Assembly: GCA_041567315.1 (NCBI GenBank)
Contig: JBFGCA010000068.1
Coordinates: forward strand, 1-26,084
Source of the DNA: JBFGCA01 sp041567315
GTDB taxonomy: Bacteria > Acidobacteriota > Thermoanaerobaculia > Multivoradales > JAHEKO01
Reading direction: 5' to 3'
DNA length: 26,084 bases
Shown here piece after piece: positions 6,538-20,003 of the stretch. A model generated the notes under the pieces. It was not told where the DNA came from and did not search any database. It saw nothing but the letters and a program-made list of their open reading frames with translations. Numbering within the stretch: position 1 is the first letter of the stretch; every line of letters starts with the position of its first letter. The position numbers and the translations under genes were made by a program.

Positions 6538-8739
6538 ATGAGCACTGAGCCGACGGCCGCGCCCGAGGCCCCGCTCAAGCGCTTCGGCGCCTTCGGCGGC
6601 GTCTTCACCCCCAGCATCCTCACCATCCTGGGGGTCATCATGTACCTCCGGATGGGCTGGGTGGTGGGCCACGCCGGGCTCGCCGGGGCGCTCCTCATCG
6701 TCGCGCTCTCGCACCTGATCTCGGTCACCACCGGACTGTCGGTCTCCAGCATCGCCACCAACCGGACGGTCAAGGCCGGCGGCGCCTACTTCATGATCAG
6801 CCGCTCGCTGGGCGGCCCGGCCGGCGCCGCCATCGGCATCCCGCTGTTCTTCGCCCAGGCGCTGAGCATCGCTTTCTACGTGGTGGGCTTCGTCGAGAGC
6901 CTGGCGCTGCTGTCGGTCGACCTCGACCCGCGCTTGGTGGGGACGGTCGTCCTGGTCCTGCTAGCCCTGATCTCCTTCAAGGGCGCCGACCTGGCGATCA
7001 AGGCCCAGTACTTCGTGATGGCGGCGATCGGGCTGTCGCTGGTCTCCTTCTTCGCCGGCGGCGGCGGCGGGCGGGCCGCCCCCATGACCTGGAGCACGCC
7101 CGGCGACCTGCCGTTCTCGGTCGTCTTCGCGGTCTTCTTCCCGGCGGTCACCGGCATCATGGCCGGGGTCAGCATGTCGGGCGATCTGCGCGACCCGCGT
7201 CACGACCTGCCGCGGGGGACCATGGCCGCCATCGGCGTCGGCTTCCTGGTCTACTTGACGGTGCCGGTGTGGCTCGCCCGGTCGGCCGACGCCGCCACCC
7301 TGCGCGACAACCTCAACGTCATGTGGGACGTCTCGGCGCTGCCGCAGCTGATCTTCGCCGGGGTATGGGCGGCGACGCTGTCGAGCGCGCTGGGCAGCAT
7401 CCTGGCCGCCCCCCGCACCCTCCAGGCACTGGCCGTCGACGGCTTCATGCCGCGCTTCCTGGGGCGCGGGTCGGGCCCCGCCAACGAGCCGCGGGTCGGC
7501 CTGGTGTTCAGCTTCGCCCTCGCCCTGGTGGCGGTGCTGGTGGGCGGGCTCGACCTCATCGCCCAGGTGCTGACCATGTTCTTCCTGGCCACCTACGGGG
7601 TCACCAACCTGGCCTGCGGGCTGGAGAAGTGGGCGGCCAGCCCCAGCTTCCGGCCGTCGTTCTCGGTCCCCTGGTGGGTCAGCCTGTTCGGCGCCCTGGC
7701 CTGCTTCTACGTGATGAGCATCATCGACCTGCCGGCGATGCTGGTCGCCATGCTGATCTGCGGGCTGATCTACTTCTTCGCCCAGCGCCAGTCGCTGGGC
7801 GCCACCTTCGGCGACGCCCGCCACGGCATCTGGGCGGCGCTGGTGCGCACCTCGCTCAACCACTACCGGCGGGCGCAGTTCCACCCCGTCAACTGGCGCC
7901 CCAACCTGATCATCTTCGGCGGCAGCCTGGCCAAGCGCATCCACCTGGCCGAGCTGGGCAGCGCCCTGGTCCAGGACCGCGGCATCGTCTCCTTCTCGCA
8001 GCTCATCGAGGGCAAGATGGACGTCGAGGCGGCGCAGCGGCAGGAGTCGCGCGAGCTGCTCGAGGCCCAGCTGCGCCGCGACTTCCCCAACCTGTTCTGC
8101 CGCGTCGACATCGTCGACGACGTCTTCGAGGGCATGGCGCGGGTCGCCCAGTCCTACGGGGTCGGCAACTTCGAGGCCAACACGGTGCTGTTCGGGTGGA
8201 CCGACAAGCCGGAGCGCCGCCAGAACCTGCTGCTGGCCTTCCGCGACCTGCTGGCGCTCGACCGGTCGGTGCTGATCCTGCGCTACGACCAGCGGCGCGG
8301 CTTCGGTCTCGGTCGGCGGATCGACATCTGGTGGGGAGGCCTGGAGCGCAACGGCGCGCTGATGCTGCTGCTGGCCTACCTGCTCAACAGCCACGACCGC
8401 TGGCGGGAGGCCGAGGTCAGGATCCTGACCGCCGTGAACTCCTCGAAAATCAAACACAAGGCCGAGAGCGAGCTGGCCCGGATCATGTCCGAGACCCGCC
8501 TGACGGCCGAGAGCCGGGTGCTGCTGCGGGGCGAGCGCTCGATCCGCGATCTGATGGCCGAGGAAAGCGCGCAGAGCGACCTGGTGCTGTTGGGCCTGCG
8601 CCAGCCGCGGCCCAAGGAGACGGCCGAGCACTTCTTCGGCCACTACACGGCGCTGCTCGAGGTGCTGCCCACCTGCGTCCTGGTGGCCAGCGCGCCGAGC
8701 TTCGAAGGAGCGCCGGTGCTGTTCGACGAGGCGGGCTGA
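6538..8739 (+). CDS. SLC12 / cation-chloride cotransporter-family permease
   Basis: A 733-residue membrane transporter of the APC superfamily. The N-terminal region carries the CCC signatures: FGGVFTPSILTILGVI (about 19-34), TNRTVKAGGAYFMISRSLG (74-92) and ATGIMAGVSMSGDLRDP-like sequence near 204-220. About twelve hydrophobic segments end near residue 415. A roughly 320-residue soluble C-terminal domain follows, as in SLC12 proteins. Eukaryotic members carry Na/K/Cl; bacterial relatives are poorly characterised and are often annotated as amino acid permeases. The gene is divergent from the D-glutamate-type operon, so it could import a substrate for it, but nothing in the sequence fixes the substrate. 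The ATG at 6538 is chosen because the alternative ATG at 6531 is in another frame and stops after five codons. Confidence 0.88.
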   Translation: MSTEPTAAPEAPLKRFGAFGGVFTPSILTILGVIMYLRMGWVVGHAGLAGALLIVALSHLISVTTGLSVSSIATNRTVKAGGAYFMISRSLGGPAGAAIGIPLFFAQALSIAFYVVGFVESLALLSVDLDPRLVGTVVLVLLALISFKGADLAIKAQYFVMAAIGLSLVSFFAGGGGGRAAPMTWSTPGDLPFSVVFAVFFPAVTGIMAGVSMSGDLRDPRHDLPRGTMAAIGVGFLVYLTVPVWLARSADAATLRDNLNVMWDVSALPQLIFAGVWAATLSSALGSILAAPRTLQALAVDGFMPRFLGRGSGPANEPRVGLVFSFALALVAVLVGGLDLIAQVLTMFFLATYGVTNLACGLEKWAASPSFRPSFSVPWWVSLFGALACFYVMSIIDLPAMLVAMLICGLIYFFAQRQSLGATFGDARHGIWAALVRTSLNHYRRAQFHPVNWRPNLIIFGGSLAKRIHLAELGSALVQDRGIVSFSQLIEGKMDVEAAQRQESRELLEAQLRRDFPNLFCRVDIVDDVFEGMARVAQSYGVGNFEANTVLFGWTDKPERRQNLLLAFRDLLALDRSVLILRYDQRRGFGLGRRIDIWWGGLERNGALMLLLAYLLNSHDRWREAEVRILTAVNSSKIKHKAESELARIMSETRLTAESRVLLRGERSIRDLMAEESAQSDLVLLGLRQPRPKETAEHFFGHYTALLEVLPTCVLVASAPSFEGAPVLFDEAG

Positions 8740-8766
8740 GAGGGCCACGACCGGCCGCCGGCCCTC
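8740..8766 (+). terminator. Possible terminator hairpin after the permease
   Basis: GAGGGCC (8740-8746) and GGCCCTC (8760-8766) form a perfect 7-bp stem with a 13-base loop immediately after the permease stop. Only a short T run (TTT at 8777-8779) follows, so termination strength is uncertain. Confidence 0.4.
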
Positions 8767-8829
8767 GCCGGGGCGGTTTGTGGCACTCTTGGCCCCCGGT
8801 GCGGCCCTGGCGGCCGCACTCCGACGACC

Positions 8830-8850
8830 GATAATCGCGCTTTATGGAGG
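8830..8850 (+). promoter_or_regulatory. -10-like box and strong ribosome site for the small secreted protein
   Basis: GATAAT at 8830-8835 matches five of six -10 consensus bases, though no good -35 lies at the right distance. GGAGG at 8846-8850 is 9 bases before the ATG at 8860, the clearest Shine-Dalgarno sequence in the window. Together they suggest this gene has its own promoter and high translation (inference). Confidence 0.45.
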
Positions 8851-8859
8851 ATTTCAATC

Positions 8860-9327
8860 ATGCGATCTACGACCCTGCGAACCGTGCTCGGCACCGCCGC
8901 CACGGCGCTTCTGCTGCTGGCCGCCACGCCGGCGATGGCCGGACAGGTTGCCGAGACCTTCGATTTCGCGCTCGACGAGTGGATGGACCTCGACGCCACC
9001 GACGGCCCGATCACCCTCTACCGGGTGCGCCTCGACAAGGTCGAGGGCCGGCTCACCAAGGCCACCGTGGCGCGGCCCTACAACCCCGAGTTCGTCGAGA
9101 CCGTGCGGCTCCAGCTCGAGTACACCAACGAGTCGAGCAGCAAGTGGAACGCCCGGCTCACCGCGCGCTGGCTGGACGAGGACGGCGACCCGATCGACGG
9201 CATCAGCGCCAACGAGAAGCTCGACAAGAAGAGCGCCCGCAAGATCACCCAGGTGTCGCTGGTGACGCTCAAGTACGGTCTGGAGCGCGCCCGCACCCTG
9301 GAGGTCGAGATCCACTACGAGCCCTGA
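8860..9327 (+). CDS. Small secreted protein of unknown function
   Basis: A 155-residue protein that I do not recognise. Residues 1-27 form a typical Sec signal peptide: a short basic start, a hydrophobic Leu/Ala core and an A-M-A cleavage motif. The mature part of about 128 residues is charged (many D, E, K, R), has no cysteines, and has alternating short hydrophobic stretches (VETVRLQLEYTN, ARLTARWLDEDG) suggesting a beta-sandwich that may be exported to the periplasm. A similar general look is seen in small periplasmic lipoprotein-associated proteins, but no family can be named. It has a strong ribosome site and lies 31 bases upstream of the rimB-like gene. It may be co-transcribed with the RimB-RimK-AstE trio, but a functional link is not shown. 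Confidence 0.8.
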   Translation: MRSTTLRTVLGTAATALLLLAATPAMAGQVAETFDFALDEWMDLDATDGPITLYRVRLDKVEGRLTKATVARPYNPEFVETVRLQLEYTNESSSKWNARLTARWLDEDGDPIDGISANEKLDKKSARKITQVSLVTLKYGLERARTLEVEIHYEP

Positions 9328-9358
9328 AGCCGGAGCGCCCGCACGGAACGGCGGTCCG

Positions 9359-9856
9359 GTGGCGAAACGGGTGAAGCGCTCCAAGAAGCGCCGCCTGCCG
9401 GTGATCGGCTGGCGCGAATGGATCGCGCTGCCCGAGCTGGGGGTCGAGACCATCAAGGTCAAGGTGGACACCGGCGCCCGCTCTTCGGCGCTCCACGCCT
9501 TCGAGGTCAGCGAGGTGTGGATCGACGGCGAGCCCTGGGTGCGCTTCAAGGTGCATCCGGTCCAGCGCGAGAGCCGCACGGTGGTGGCCACCCGGGCACC
9601 GCTGGTGGACCGCCGCTGGGTCCGCTCGTCGAGCGGCCGGGCCACCCTGCGGCCGGTGATCGAAACCACCATCGCCCTGGCCGGGCGCCAGTGGCCGGCG
9701 GAGGTGACCCTGGTGCGGCGTGATCTGATGGGCTTCCGGATGCTGCTCGGCCGGCAGGCGATCCGCCGCCGTTTCCTGGTCAATCCGGGGAAGTCCTACC
9801 TCGGCGCGCCTCGCGCCGAAGACCCCACTCGACTCAAGGAGACCAAGAACAGATGA
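9359..9856 (+). CDS. rimB: RimB-like retropepsin-fold protease (ATP-dependent zinc protease family)
   Basis: A 165-residue protein of the family annotated as ATP-dependent zinc protease or retropepsin-like aspartic protease. The aspartic-protease-like motif DTGARSSALHA starts at D37. A conserved RMLLGRQAI segment near residues 127-135 matches the second half of such domains. In Pseudomonas the relative RimB trims glutamates that RimK adds to ribosomal protein S6. The stop overlaps the rimK start by 4 bases (ATGA), which strongly links the two. The start is a GTG at 9359; no strong ribosome site precedes it. The basic N-terminus (KRVKRSKKRR) may bind nucleic acid or ribosomes, which is speculation. 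Confidence 0.85.
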   Translation: MAKRVKRSKKRRLPVIGWREWIALPELGVETIKVKVDTGARSSALHAFEVSEVWIDGEPWVRFKVHPVQRESRTVVATRAPLVDRRWVRSSSGRATLRPVIETTIALAGRQWPAEVTLVRRDLMGFRMLLGRQAIRRRFLVNPGKSYLGAPRAEDPTRLKETKNR

Positions 9857-10755
9857 AGATCGGGATCCTCTCGCGCAAGGCCTCCCTCTACTCCACCTCC
9901 CGCCTCAAGCAGGCCGCCGAGGAGCGGGGACACGAGGTGCGGGTGGTCGACTACCTGCGCTGCTACATGAACATCACCGCCCACCGTCCGGCGGTGATCC
10001 TCGGTGGCCAGCGGCTGCACTTCGACGCCATCATCCCGCGGATCGGCGCCACCCACACCTTCTACGGCACCGCGGTGGTGCGCCAGTTCGAGATGGGCGG
10101 CGGCTACGCGCTCAACGAATCGCAGGCCATCACCCGCTCACGCGACAAGCTGCGCTCACTGCAATTGCTGTCGCGCGAGGGGATCGGGCTGCCGGTGACC
10201 GGCTTCGCGCACTCCACCAAGGACATCGACGGGCTGCTCGAGACGGTAGGCGGTGCTCCGGTGGTGGTCAAGCTGCTCGAGGGGACCCAGGGCATCGGCG
10301 TGGTGCTGGCCGAGACCCCCAAGGCGGCCGAGTCGGTGATCGCCGCCTTTCGTCAGCTCGACGCCAACATCCTGGTCCAGGAGTTCATCAAGGAGGCTGG
10401 CGGCGCCGACGTGCGTGCCTTCGTCGTCGGACGCAAGGTGATCGCTGCCATGAAGCGGCAGGGGGCGCCCGGCGAGTTCCGCTCCAACATCCACCGCGGC
10501 GGCCATGGGCAGAAGATCAAGCTCACCCCCGAGGAGCGCAGCGCCGCCGTGCGGGCGGCCCGAGCCATGGGTCTCAACGTCGCCGGAGTCGACCTCCTGC
10601 GCTCGAACCACGGGGCAGTGGTGGTCGAGGTCAACTCCTCGCCCGGCCTCGAGGGCATCGAGGGCACCACCGGGATCGACGTCGCCAGCGCCATCATCGA
10701 GTTCATCGAGAAGCACGCCAAGCCCGGCAAGACCCGGGACCGCGTCCGTGGCTGA
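9853..10755 (+). CDS. rimK: RimK, ATP-grasp L-glutamate ligase
   Basis: Exactly 300 residues, the same length as E. coli RimK. The N-terminal domain (1-95) starts MKIGILSRKASLYST. The ATP-grasp core contains VVVKLLEGTQGIGVVLAE (137-154), LVQEFIKEAGGADVRAFVVG (174-193) and the metal-binding VVVEVNSSPGLEGIE (256-270). RimK uses ATP to add L-glutamate residues by alpha-peptide bonds to the C-terminus of ribosomal protein S6, and also makes poly-alpha-glutamate in vitro. It overlaps rimB by 4 bases and the next gene by 8 bases, so the three are an operon. The residues after about 288 (PGKTRDRVRG) are a variable basic tail. Confidence 0.95.
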   Translation: MKIGILSRKASLYSTSRLKQAAEERGHEVRVVDYLRCYMNITAHRPAVILGGQRLHFDAIIPRIGATHTFYGTAVVRQFEMGGGYALNESQAITRSRDKLRSLQLLSREGIGLPVTGFAHSTKDIDGLLETVGGAPVVVKLLEGTQGIGVVLAETPKAAESVIAAFRQLDANILVQEFIKEAGGADVRAFVVGRKVIAAMKRQGAPGEFRSNIHRGGHGQKIKLTPEERSAAVRAARAMGLNVAGVDLLRSNHGAVVVEVNSSPGLEGIEGTTGIDVASAIIEFIEKHAKPGKTRDRVRG

Positions 10756-11695
10756 GACGATCCACATCGGCGAGCAGACGGTCGCGCCCGGCGAGCGGCG
10801 CCGGATCGAGCTGCCGGTGGCGCGGCTGTTCACCGGCAACTGGCTGCGGCTGCCGGTGGAGGCGCTCAACGGCCGCCGCCAGGGACCGCGGCTGTGGCTC
10901 GACGCCGCCCTCCACGGCGACGAGCTCAACGGCATGGAGACCATCCGCCGGGTGCTCGAGATCCTCGACCCGGCGCTGATGGCCGGCTCGGTCCTGGCGG
11001 TGCCGGTGGTCAACGTCTTCGGGTTCATCGAGCAGACCCGCTACCTGCCCGACCGCCGCGACCTCAACCGCTCGTTCCCCGGCTCGACCCGCGGCTCGCT
11101 TTCGGCGCGCATCGCCCATCTGTTCATGACCGAGATCGTCGCCCGCTGCCAGTACGGCCTCGACCTCCACACCGGCTCGCTCCACCGCACCAACCTGCCC
11201 CAGATCCGCGGCGCCCTGTCGCGCCCGGCCACCCGCCGGCTGGCCGACGCCTTCGCCGCCCCGCTGATGTTCGAGGCCAGCCCCATCCGGGGAACGCTGC
11301 GCGCCGCAGCCGAGCGGCGGGGCGTGCCGGTGCTGGTCTACGAGGCCGGCGAGCCGCTGCGCTTCGACGACGAGGCGATCCGGGTCGGGGTCGGCGGCGT
11401 GCTGCGAGTGCTCGCCGACCTCGGCATCTGGCGGGGTGAGGCGCCGAAGGGAGAGGGACCGACGATCATCGCCTCGGAGACCCGCTGGCTGCGCGCCAGC
11501 CGCAGCGGCATCTTCCGGCTGGCCACCAGCCTGGGGGCTCGGGTGCACCGCCGGCAGGTGCTGGGCGAGATCTCCGGGCTGTTCTCCAACGGCGCGCGGG
11601 TGGTGCGGGCCCCGGCCGACGGCACGATCATCGGGTACACCAACAACCCGCTGGTGCATCAGGGGAGTGCGCTGATCCATCTGGGGATGGACTAG
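10748..11695 (+). CDS. AstE/AspA-family zinc deacylase or carboxypeptidase (M14-like)
   Basis: A 315-residue protein of the succinylglutamate desuccinylase/aspartoacylase family. Zinc ligands are visible as H56-G-D-E59 and H141 in DLHTG. The family motif RDLNRSFPG (104-112) and a catalytic-type glutamate in VYEAGE follow. Members remove N-acyl groups from glutamate or aspartate or cleave C-terminal residues. The C-terminal 70 residues (APADGTIIGY, LVHQGSALIHLG) form the usual beta barrel-like domain. The start is taken as the GTG at 10748, which overlaps the end of rimK by 8 bases; a longer frame upstream is rimK shadow. RimB-RimK-AstE trios occur in other bacteria, but the substrate of this third enzyme is not established. 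It might deacylate the N-acetylglutamate made by the dgcN/dgcA operon (hypothesis). Confidence 0.88.
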   Translation: MAETIHIGEQTVAPGERRRIELPVARLFTGNWLRLPVEALNGRRQGPRLWLDAALHGDELNGMETIRRVLEILDPALMAGSVLAVPVVNVFGFIEQTRYLPDRRDLNRSFPGSTRGSLSARIAHLFMTEIVARCQYGLDLHTGSLHRTNLPQIRGALSRPATRRLADAFAAPLMFEASPIRGTLRAAAERRGVPVLVYEAGEPLRFDDEAIRVGVGGVLRVLADLGIWRGEAPKGEGPTIIASETRWLRASRSGIFRLATSLGARVHRRQVLGEISGLFSNGARVVRAPADGTIIGYTNNPLVHQGSALIHLGMD

Positions 11696-11743
11696 GGGAG
11701 TCGCTGCACGGCCGTGGCACCCCCGCGCCCTCGGCCGCCCGGG

Positions 11744-11814
11744 GGGTCGGGGGTTCCCTTCGCTCCACTCCCCCTCCCCGGCCAACGCGTTCCGCTGCCG
11801 GGAACCCCCGACCC
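11744..11814. terminator. Perfect 15-bp inverted repeat between convergent genes
   Basis: The arms at 11744-11758 and 11800-11814 are exact reverse complements (GGGTCGGGGGTTCCC and its complement) with a 41-base loop. They sit in the 151-base gap between the convergent astE-like and PLP genes, where a bidirectional terminator is expected. No T-tract follows either arm, so it could instead be a REP-like palindromic element. A related GGGGTCGGGG sequence recurs at 11863-11872 within the end of the minus-strand gene. Confidence 0.5.
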
Positions 11815-11846
11815 TGGAGGCGGCCTCCCGCCCGCAGGCGCCCGGG

Positions 11847-14884
<3,038 letters not shown>

Positions 14885-15084
14885 GGCGCGCCGACGATAC
14901 ACGCTCGGCGGCGGCGGGGCGAGCGCCCAGGAGGGCCGGTTCCTGAAGCGGGCACGTGATCGCCGTGGGGCGCGATGGTCCGTTCAGAAACCAGTCTTCC
15001 GTCTCTTCTTACCCAGCTCTCTTCTCTCCATGAACAAATGCTGTCCCGTCGGCCTTGCCGCCTGAAGCCTCGTGGAAGGTGGGC

Positions 15085-15090
15085 TAGCAT
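15085..15090 (+). promoter_or_regulatory. Weak -10-like box before the ssnA-like gene
   Basis: TAGCAT at 15085-15090 is 6 bases before the GTG at 15097, so a transcript from it would be leaderless. The -35 region is poor. The rest of the 212-base divergent gap (14885-15096) has a pyrimidine-rich stretch at about 14994-15030 but no other element I can support. Confidence 0.25.
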
Positions 15091-15096
15091 CGAAAC

Positions 15097-16314
15097 GTGA
15101 GCACCAGGGTAGCAGTGGGTCCGGACGGGGACGGGAAGCTGCTGGTGGCGGTGGGCGGCCGGGTGGAGTATTTCGGGCCGGCGGCCGGGTGGGAGGGCGA
15201 AGTCGGGGAGCGGCTCGAGTGCGCGGACGGCCACATCGAGCCGGGCCGGGTCAACGCCCACACCCACGTCTACAGCGGTCTCGCGCCGCTGGGAATGCCG
15301 CCGCCCGAGGAGCCGCCAGAGAACTTCGTCCAGATCCTCGAGCGGGTCTGGTGGCGGCTCGACCGGGCGCTCGACGAGGACAGCCTACGGGCCTCGGCGC
15401 GCTACTACGTCGCCGAGGCGCTGGCCGCCGGCACCACCACCCTGATCGACCATCACGAGTCGCCCGAGCTCATCGCCGGCTCGCTCGACGTACTGGCCGA
15501 CGCCTGTCAGGAGCTGGGGATGCGCGCCGTCCTCTGCTTCGGCGCCACCGAGCGCAACGGCGGCCGCGACGAGGCCCGGCGCGGCCTCGAGGAGTGCCGC
15601 CGCTTCCTCCGCTCCAACTCCCGGCCGCTGGTCACCGGCCTGGTCGGGCTCCACGCCTCCTTCACGGTCTCCGACGACACCGCCCGCGAGGCCGGCGAGC
15701 TGTGCCGCGAGCTGGGGACCGTCCTCCACGTCCACCTGGCCGAAGACGGCGCCGACGTCGACGACGCCCGCCGCCGCGGCTACCCCGGACCGCTCGAGCG
15801 CCTCCTGGCCCTCGACGCCCTCCCCCCCGGCTCGCTCCTCGCCCACGGCGTCCACCTCGAGGCCGCCCAGGTCCGCCTCGCCGCCGACCGCGGCCTGTGG
15901 CTGGTCCAGAACCCGCGCTCCAACCGCGGCAACCGCGTCGGCTACCCTCCGGCCCTCGGCGAGAGCCCCCGCGTCGCCCTCGGCACCGACGGCTACCCGG
16001 CCCGCATGGAGGACGAAGAGGCCGTCCTCCTCGAAGAGGCCGTTGCCCACGGCGAGCCCCGCGAGCTGGCCGCCCGCCGCGCCCCCGCCGGCTGGGACCT
16101 CGCCGCCGACCTCTTCGGACTCCCCTTCGCCCCCCTGGCTCCCGGCGCCGCCGCCGACGCCAGAGTCGTCACCGACCACGGCGTCCGCCACGTCCTCGTC
16201 GCCGGCCGCCCCGTCCTCCGCGACCGCCGCCTCCTCACCGCCGACGCCGCCGCCATCCGCGCCGAGGCCGCGACCCTGGCCCCACGCCTCTGGCGCCGGA
16301 TGGCCGTCCGCTGA
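15097..16314 (+). CDS. ssnA: SsnA-like metal-dependent amidohydrolase
   Basis: A 405-residue amidohydrolase-superfamily enzyme. The metal site is visible as H55-x-H57 (NAHTHVYSG), H213 (HVHLAED), H250 (LAHGVHL) and D298 (GTDGYP). Two stretches are typical of SsnA: WWRLDRALDEDSLR (85-98) and GTTTLIDHHESP (112-123), plus QNPRSNRGNRVGY (271-283). SsnA is encoded in the E. coli and Clostridium purine/urate clusters with XdhD and a hydantoinase, and is thought to hydrolyse an oxidised purine intermediate. At 405 residues it is slightly shorter than E. coli SsnA (about 440). The gene converges on the xdhD-like gene, with only 13 bases between the stops. The start is a GTG. Hydrolysis of a purine-type ring is inferred from family and neighbours. 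Confidence 0.86.
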   Translation: MSTRVAVGPDGDGKLLVAVGGRVEYFGPAAGWEGEVGERLECADGHIEPGRVNAHTHVYSGLAPLGMPPPEEPPENFVQILERVWWRLDRALDEDSLRASARYYVAEALAAGTTTLIDHHESPELIAGSLDVLADACQELGMRAVLCFGATERNGGRDEARRGLEECRRFLRSNSRPLVTGLVGLHASFTVSDDTAREAGELCRELGTVLHVHLAEDGADVDDARRRGYPGPLERLLALDALPPGSLLAHGVHLEAAQVRLAADRGLWLVQNPRSNRGNRVGYPPALGESPRVALGTDGYPARMEDEEAVLLEEAVAHGEPRELAARRAPAGWDLAADLFGLPFAPLAPGAAADARVVTDHGVRHVLVAGRPVLRDRRLLTADAAAIRAEAATLAPRLWRRMAVR

Positions 16315-16327
16315 CGCGGAGCCGCCC

Positions 16328-18952
<2,625 letters not shown>

Positions 18953-18957
18953 GGCGG

Positions 18958-18976
18958 ACCTCCGCCGCGGATTCTA
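18958..18976 (-). promoter_or_regulatory. RBS and -10-like box for the xdhD-like gene
   Basis: On the minus strand GGAGGT (18963-18958) lies 5 bases before the GTG at 18952. TAGAAT (18976-18971), five of six -10 consensus bases, lies just upstream; no good -35 is present. The -10 lies so close to the Shine-Dalgarno sequence that a transcript would have a very short leader. Confidence 0.45.
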
Positions 18977-19085
18977 TTCGACGGCGGCGCTGCCTCCGGC
19001 CCGCCGGGCGCTTTCGCGCGAGAGCGGTGCTCGACGATCTGCCGCCGCCGGCCGATCAGCCGTCGGCCCCCAGGCACGAGTTCCG

Positions 19086-19091
19086 TATACT
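19086..19091 (+). promoter_or_regulatory. -10-like box before the haloalkane dehalogenase gene
   Basis: TATACT at 19086-19091 matches five of six -10 consensus bases. It lies 14 bases before the ATG at 19106, and no ribosome site intervenes, so the mRNA may be leaderless or nearly so. The -35 region is not convincing. Confidence 0.35.
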
Positions 19092-19105
19092 CGGGCTCTC
19101 CTCGC

Positions 19106-20002
19106 ATGGTCGACGCCCTCAGAACGCCCGCCGCCCGGTTCGACGGCCTGCCCGGCTTTCCGTTCGCGCCCCGCTACCTGGACGATCTGCCGGGGTACGA
19201 GGGTCTGCGGCTCCACTACCTGGACGAGGGGCCGTCCGGGGCCCGCGAGGTCTTCCTCTGTCTGCACGGCCAGCCCACCTGGAGCTACCTCTACCGCAAG
19301 ATGCTGCCGGTCTTCACCGCCGCCGGCCACCGGGTGGTGGCGCCCGACTACTTCGGGTTCGGGCGCTCGGACAAGCCGGTGGACGAGGCGGTCTACACCT
19401 TCGACTTCCACCGCGGCGCGTTGCTGGGGCTGGTCGAGCGTCTCGACCTGAAGCGGATCACGCTGGTGGCGCAGGACTGGGGCGGGCTGCTCGGTCTCAC
19501 CCTGCCGCTGGAGACGCCGGAGCGATTCCGGCGGCTGCTGCTGATGAACACCTTCCTGGGCACGGGCGACCTGCCGCTGGGCCGCGGGTTCCTGGACTGG
19601 CGCGACTACTGCCGCCAGAACCCGGACCTTACGGTGGGTCGGCTGATGGCCCGCGCCTGCCCGCACCTCAGCGCCGAAGAGTGCGCGGCCTACGACGCGC
19701 CGTTTCCCGACGCCCGCTACAAGGCCGGGGTGCGGCGCTTCCCGGAGATGGTGCCCGAGAGCCCCGATTCGCCGGGCGCCGAGCTGTCGCGGCGGGCCCG
19801 CGTCTGGCTCGGCGAGGAATGGGCGGGCCCGAGCTTCCTGGCGGTGGGAGTCCAGGACCCGGTGCTCGGCGTGCGGCCCATGCAGCTCCTGGCGAGCTGG
19901 ATCCGCGGCGCGCCGCCGCCGCTCGAGATCCCAGAGGCCGGCCACTTCGTCCAGGAGTGGGGCCGGCGGGTGGCGACCGCGGCGCTCGAGGCTTTCGCCT
20001 AG
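19106..20002 (+). CDS. Haloalkane dehalogenase, subfamily I (DhlA-like)
   Basis: A 298-residue alpha/beta-hydrolase. The oxyanion region HGQPTWSYLYRKM begins at H54, and the nucleophile motif is Q123-D124-W125-G126-G127, with D124 and W125 at the same numbers as in Xanthobacter DhlA. The acid is probably D251 (QDPVLG) and the catalytic histidine H280 (EAGH). W165 in LDWRDY may be the second halide-binding tryptophan. An aspartate nucleophile, rather than serine, indicates a dehalogenase or epoxide hydrolase, and the sequence motifs favour the haloalkane dehalogenase subfamily I. These hydrolyse a carbon-halogen bond to an alcohol and halide. The gene ends one base before the GTG of the hydantoinase gene, so both are probably on one transcript. 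The true substrate is unknown. Confidence 0.82.
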   Translation: MVDALRTPAARFDGLPGFPFAPRYLDDLPGYEGLRLHYLDEGPSGAREVFLCLHGQPTWSYLYRKMLPVFTAAGHRVVAPDYFGFGRSDKPVDEAVYTFDFHRGALLGLVERLDLKRITLVAQDWGGLLGLTLPLETPERFRRLLLMNTFLGTGDLPLGRGFLDWRDYCRQNPDLTVGRLMARACPHLSAEECAAYDAPFPDARYKAGVRRFPEMVPESPDSPGAELSRRARVWLGEEWAGPSFLAVGVQDPVLGVRPMQLLASWIRGAPPPLEIPEAGHFVQEWGRRVATAALEAFA

Positions 20003-20003
20003 C

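Noticed and set aside
8781..8793. TGGCAC followed by TTGGC, resembling a sigma-54 promoter
   Set aside because: The GG and GC elements are separated by 8 bases rather than the required 10.
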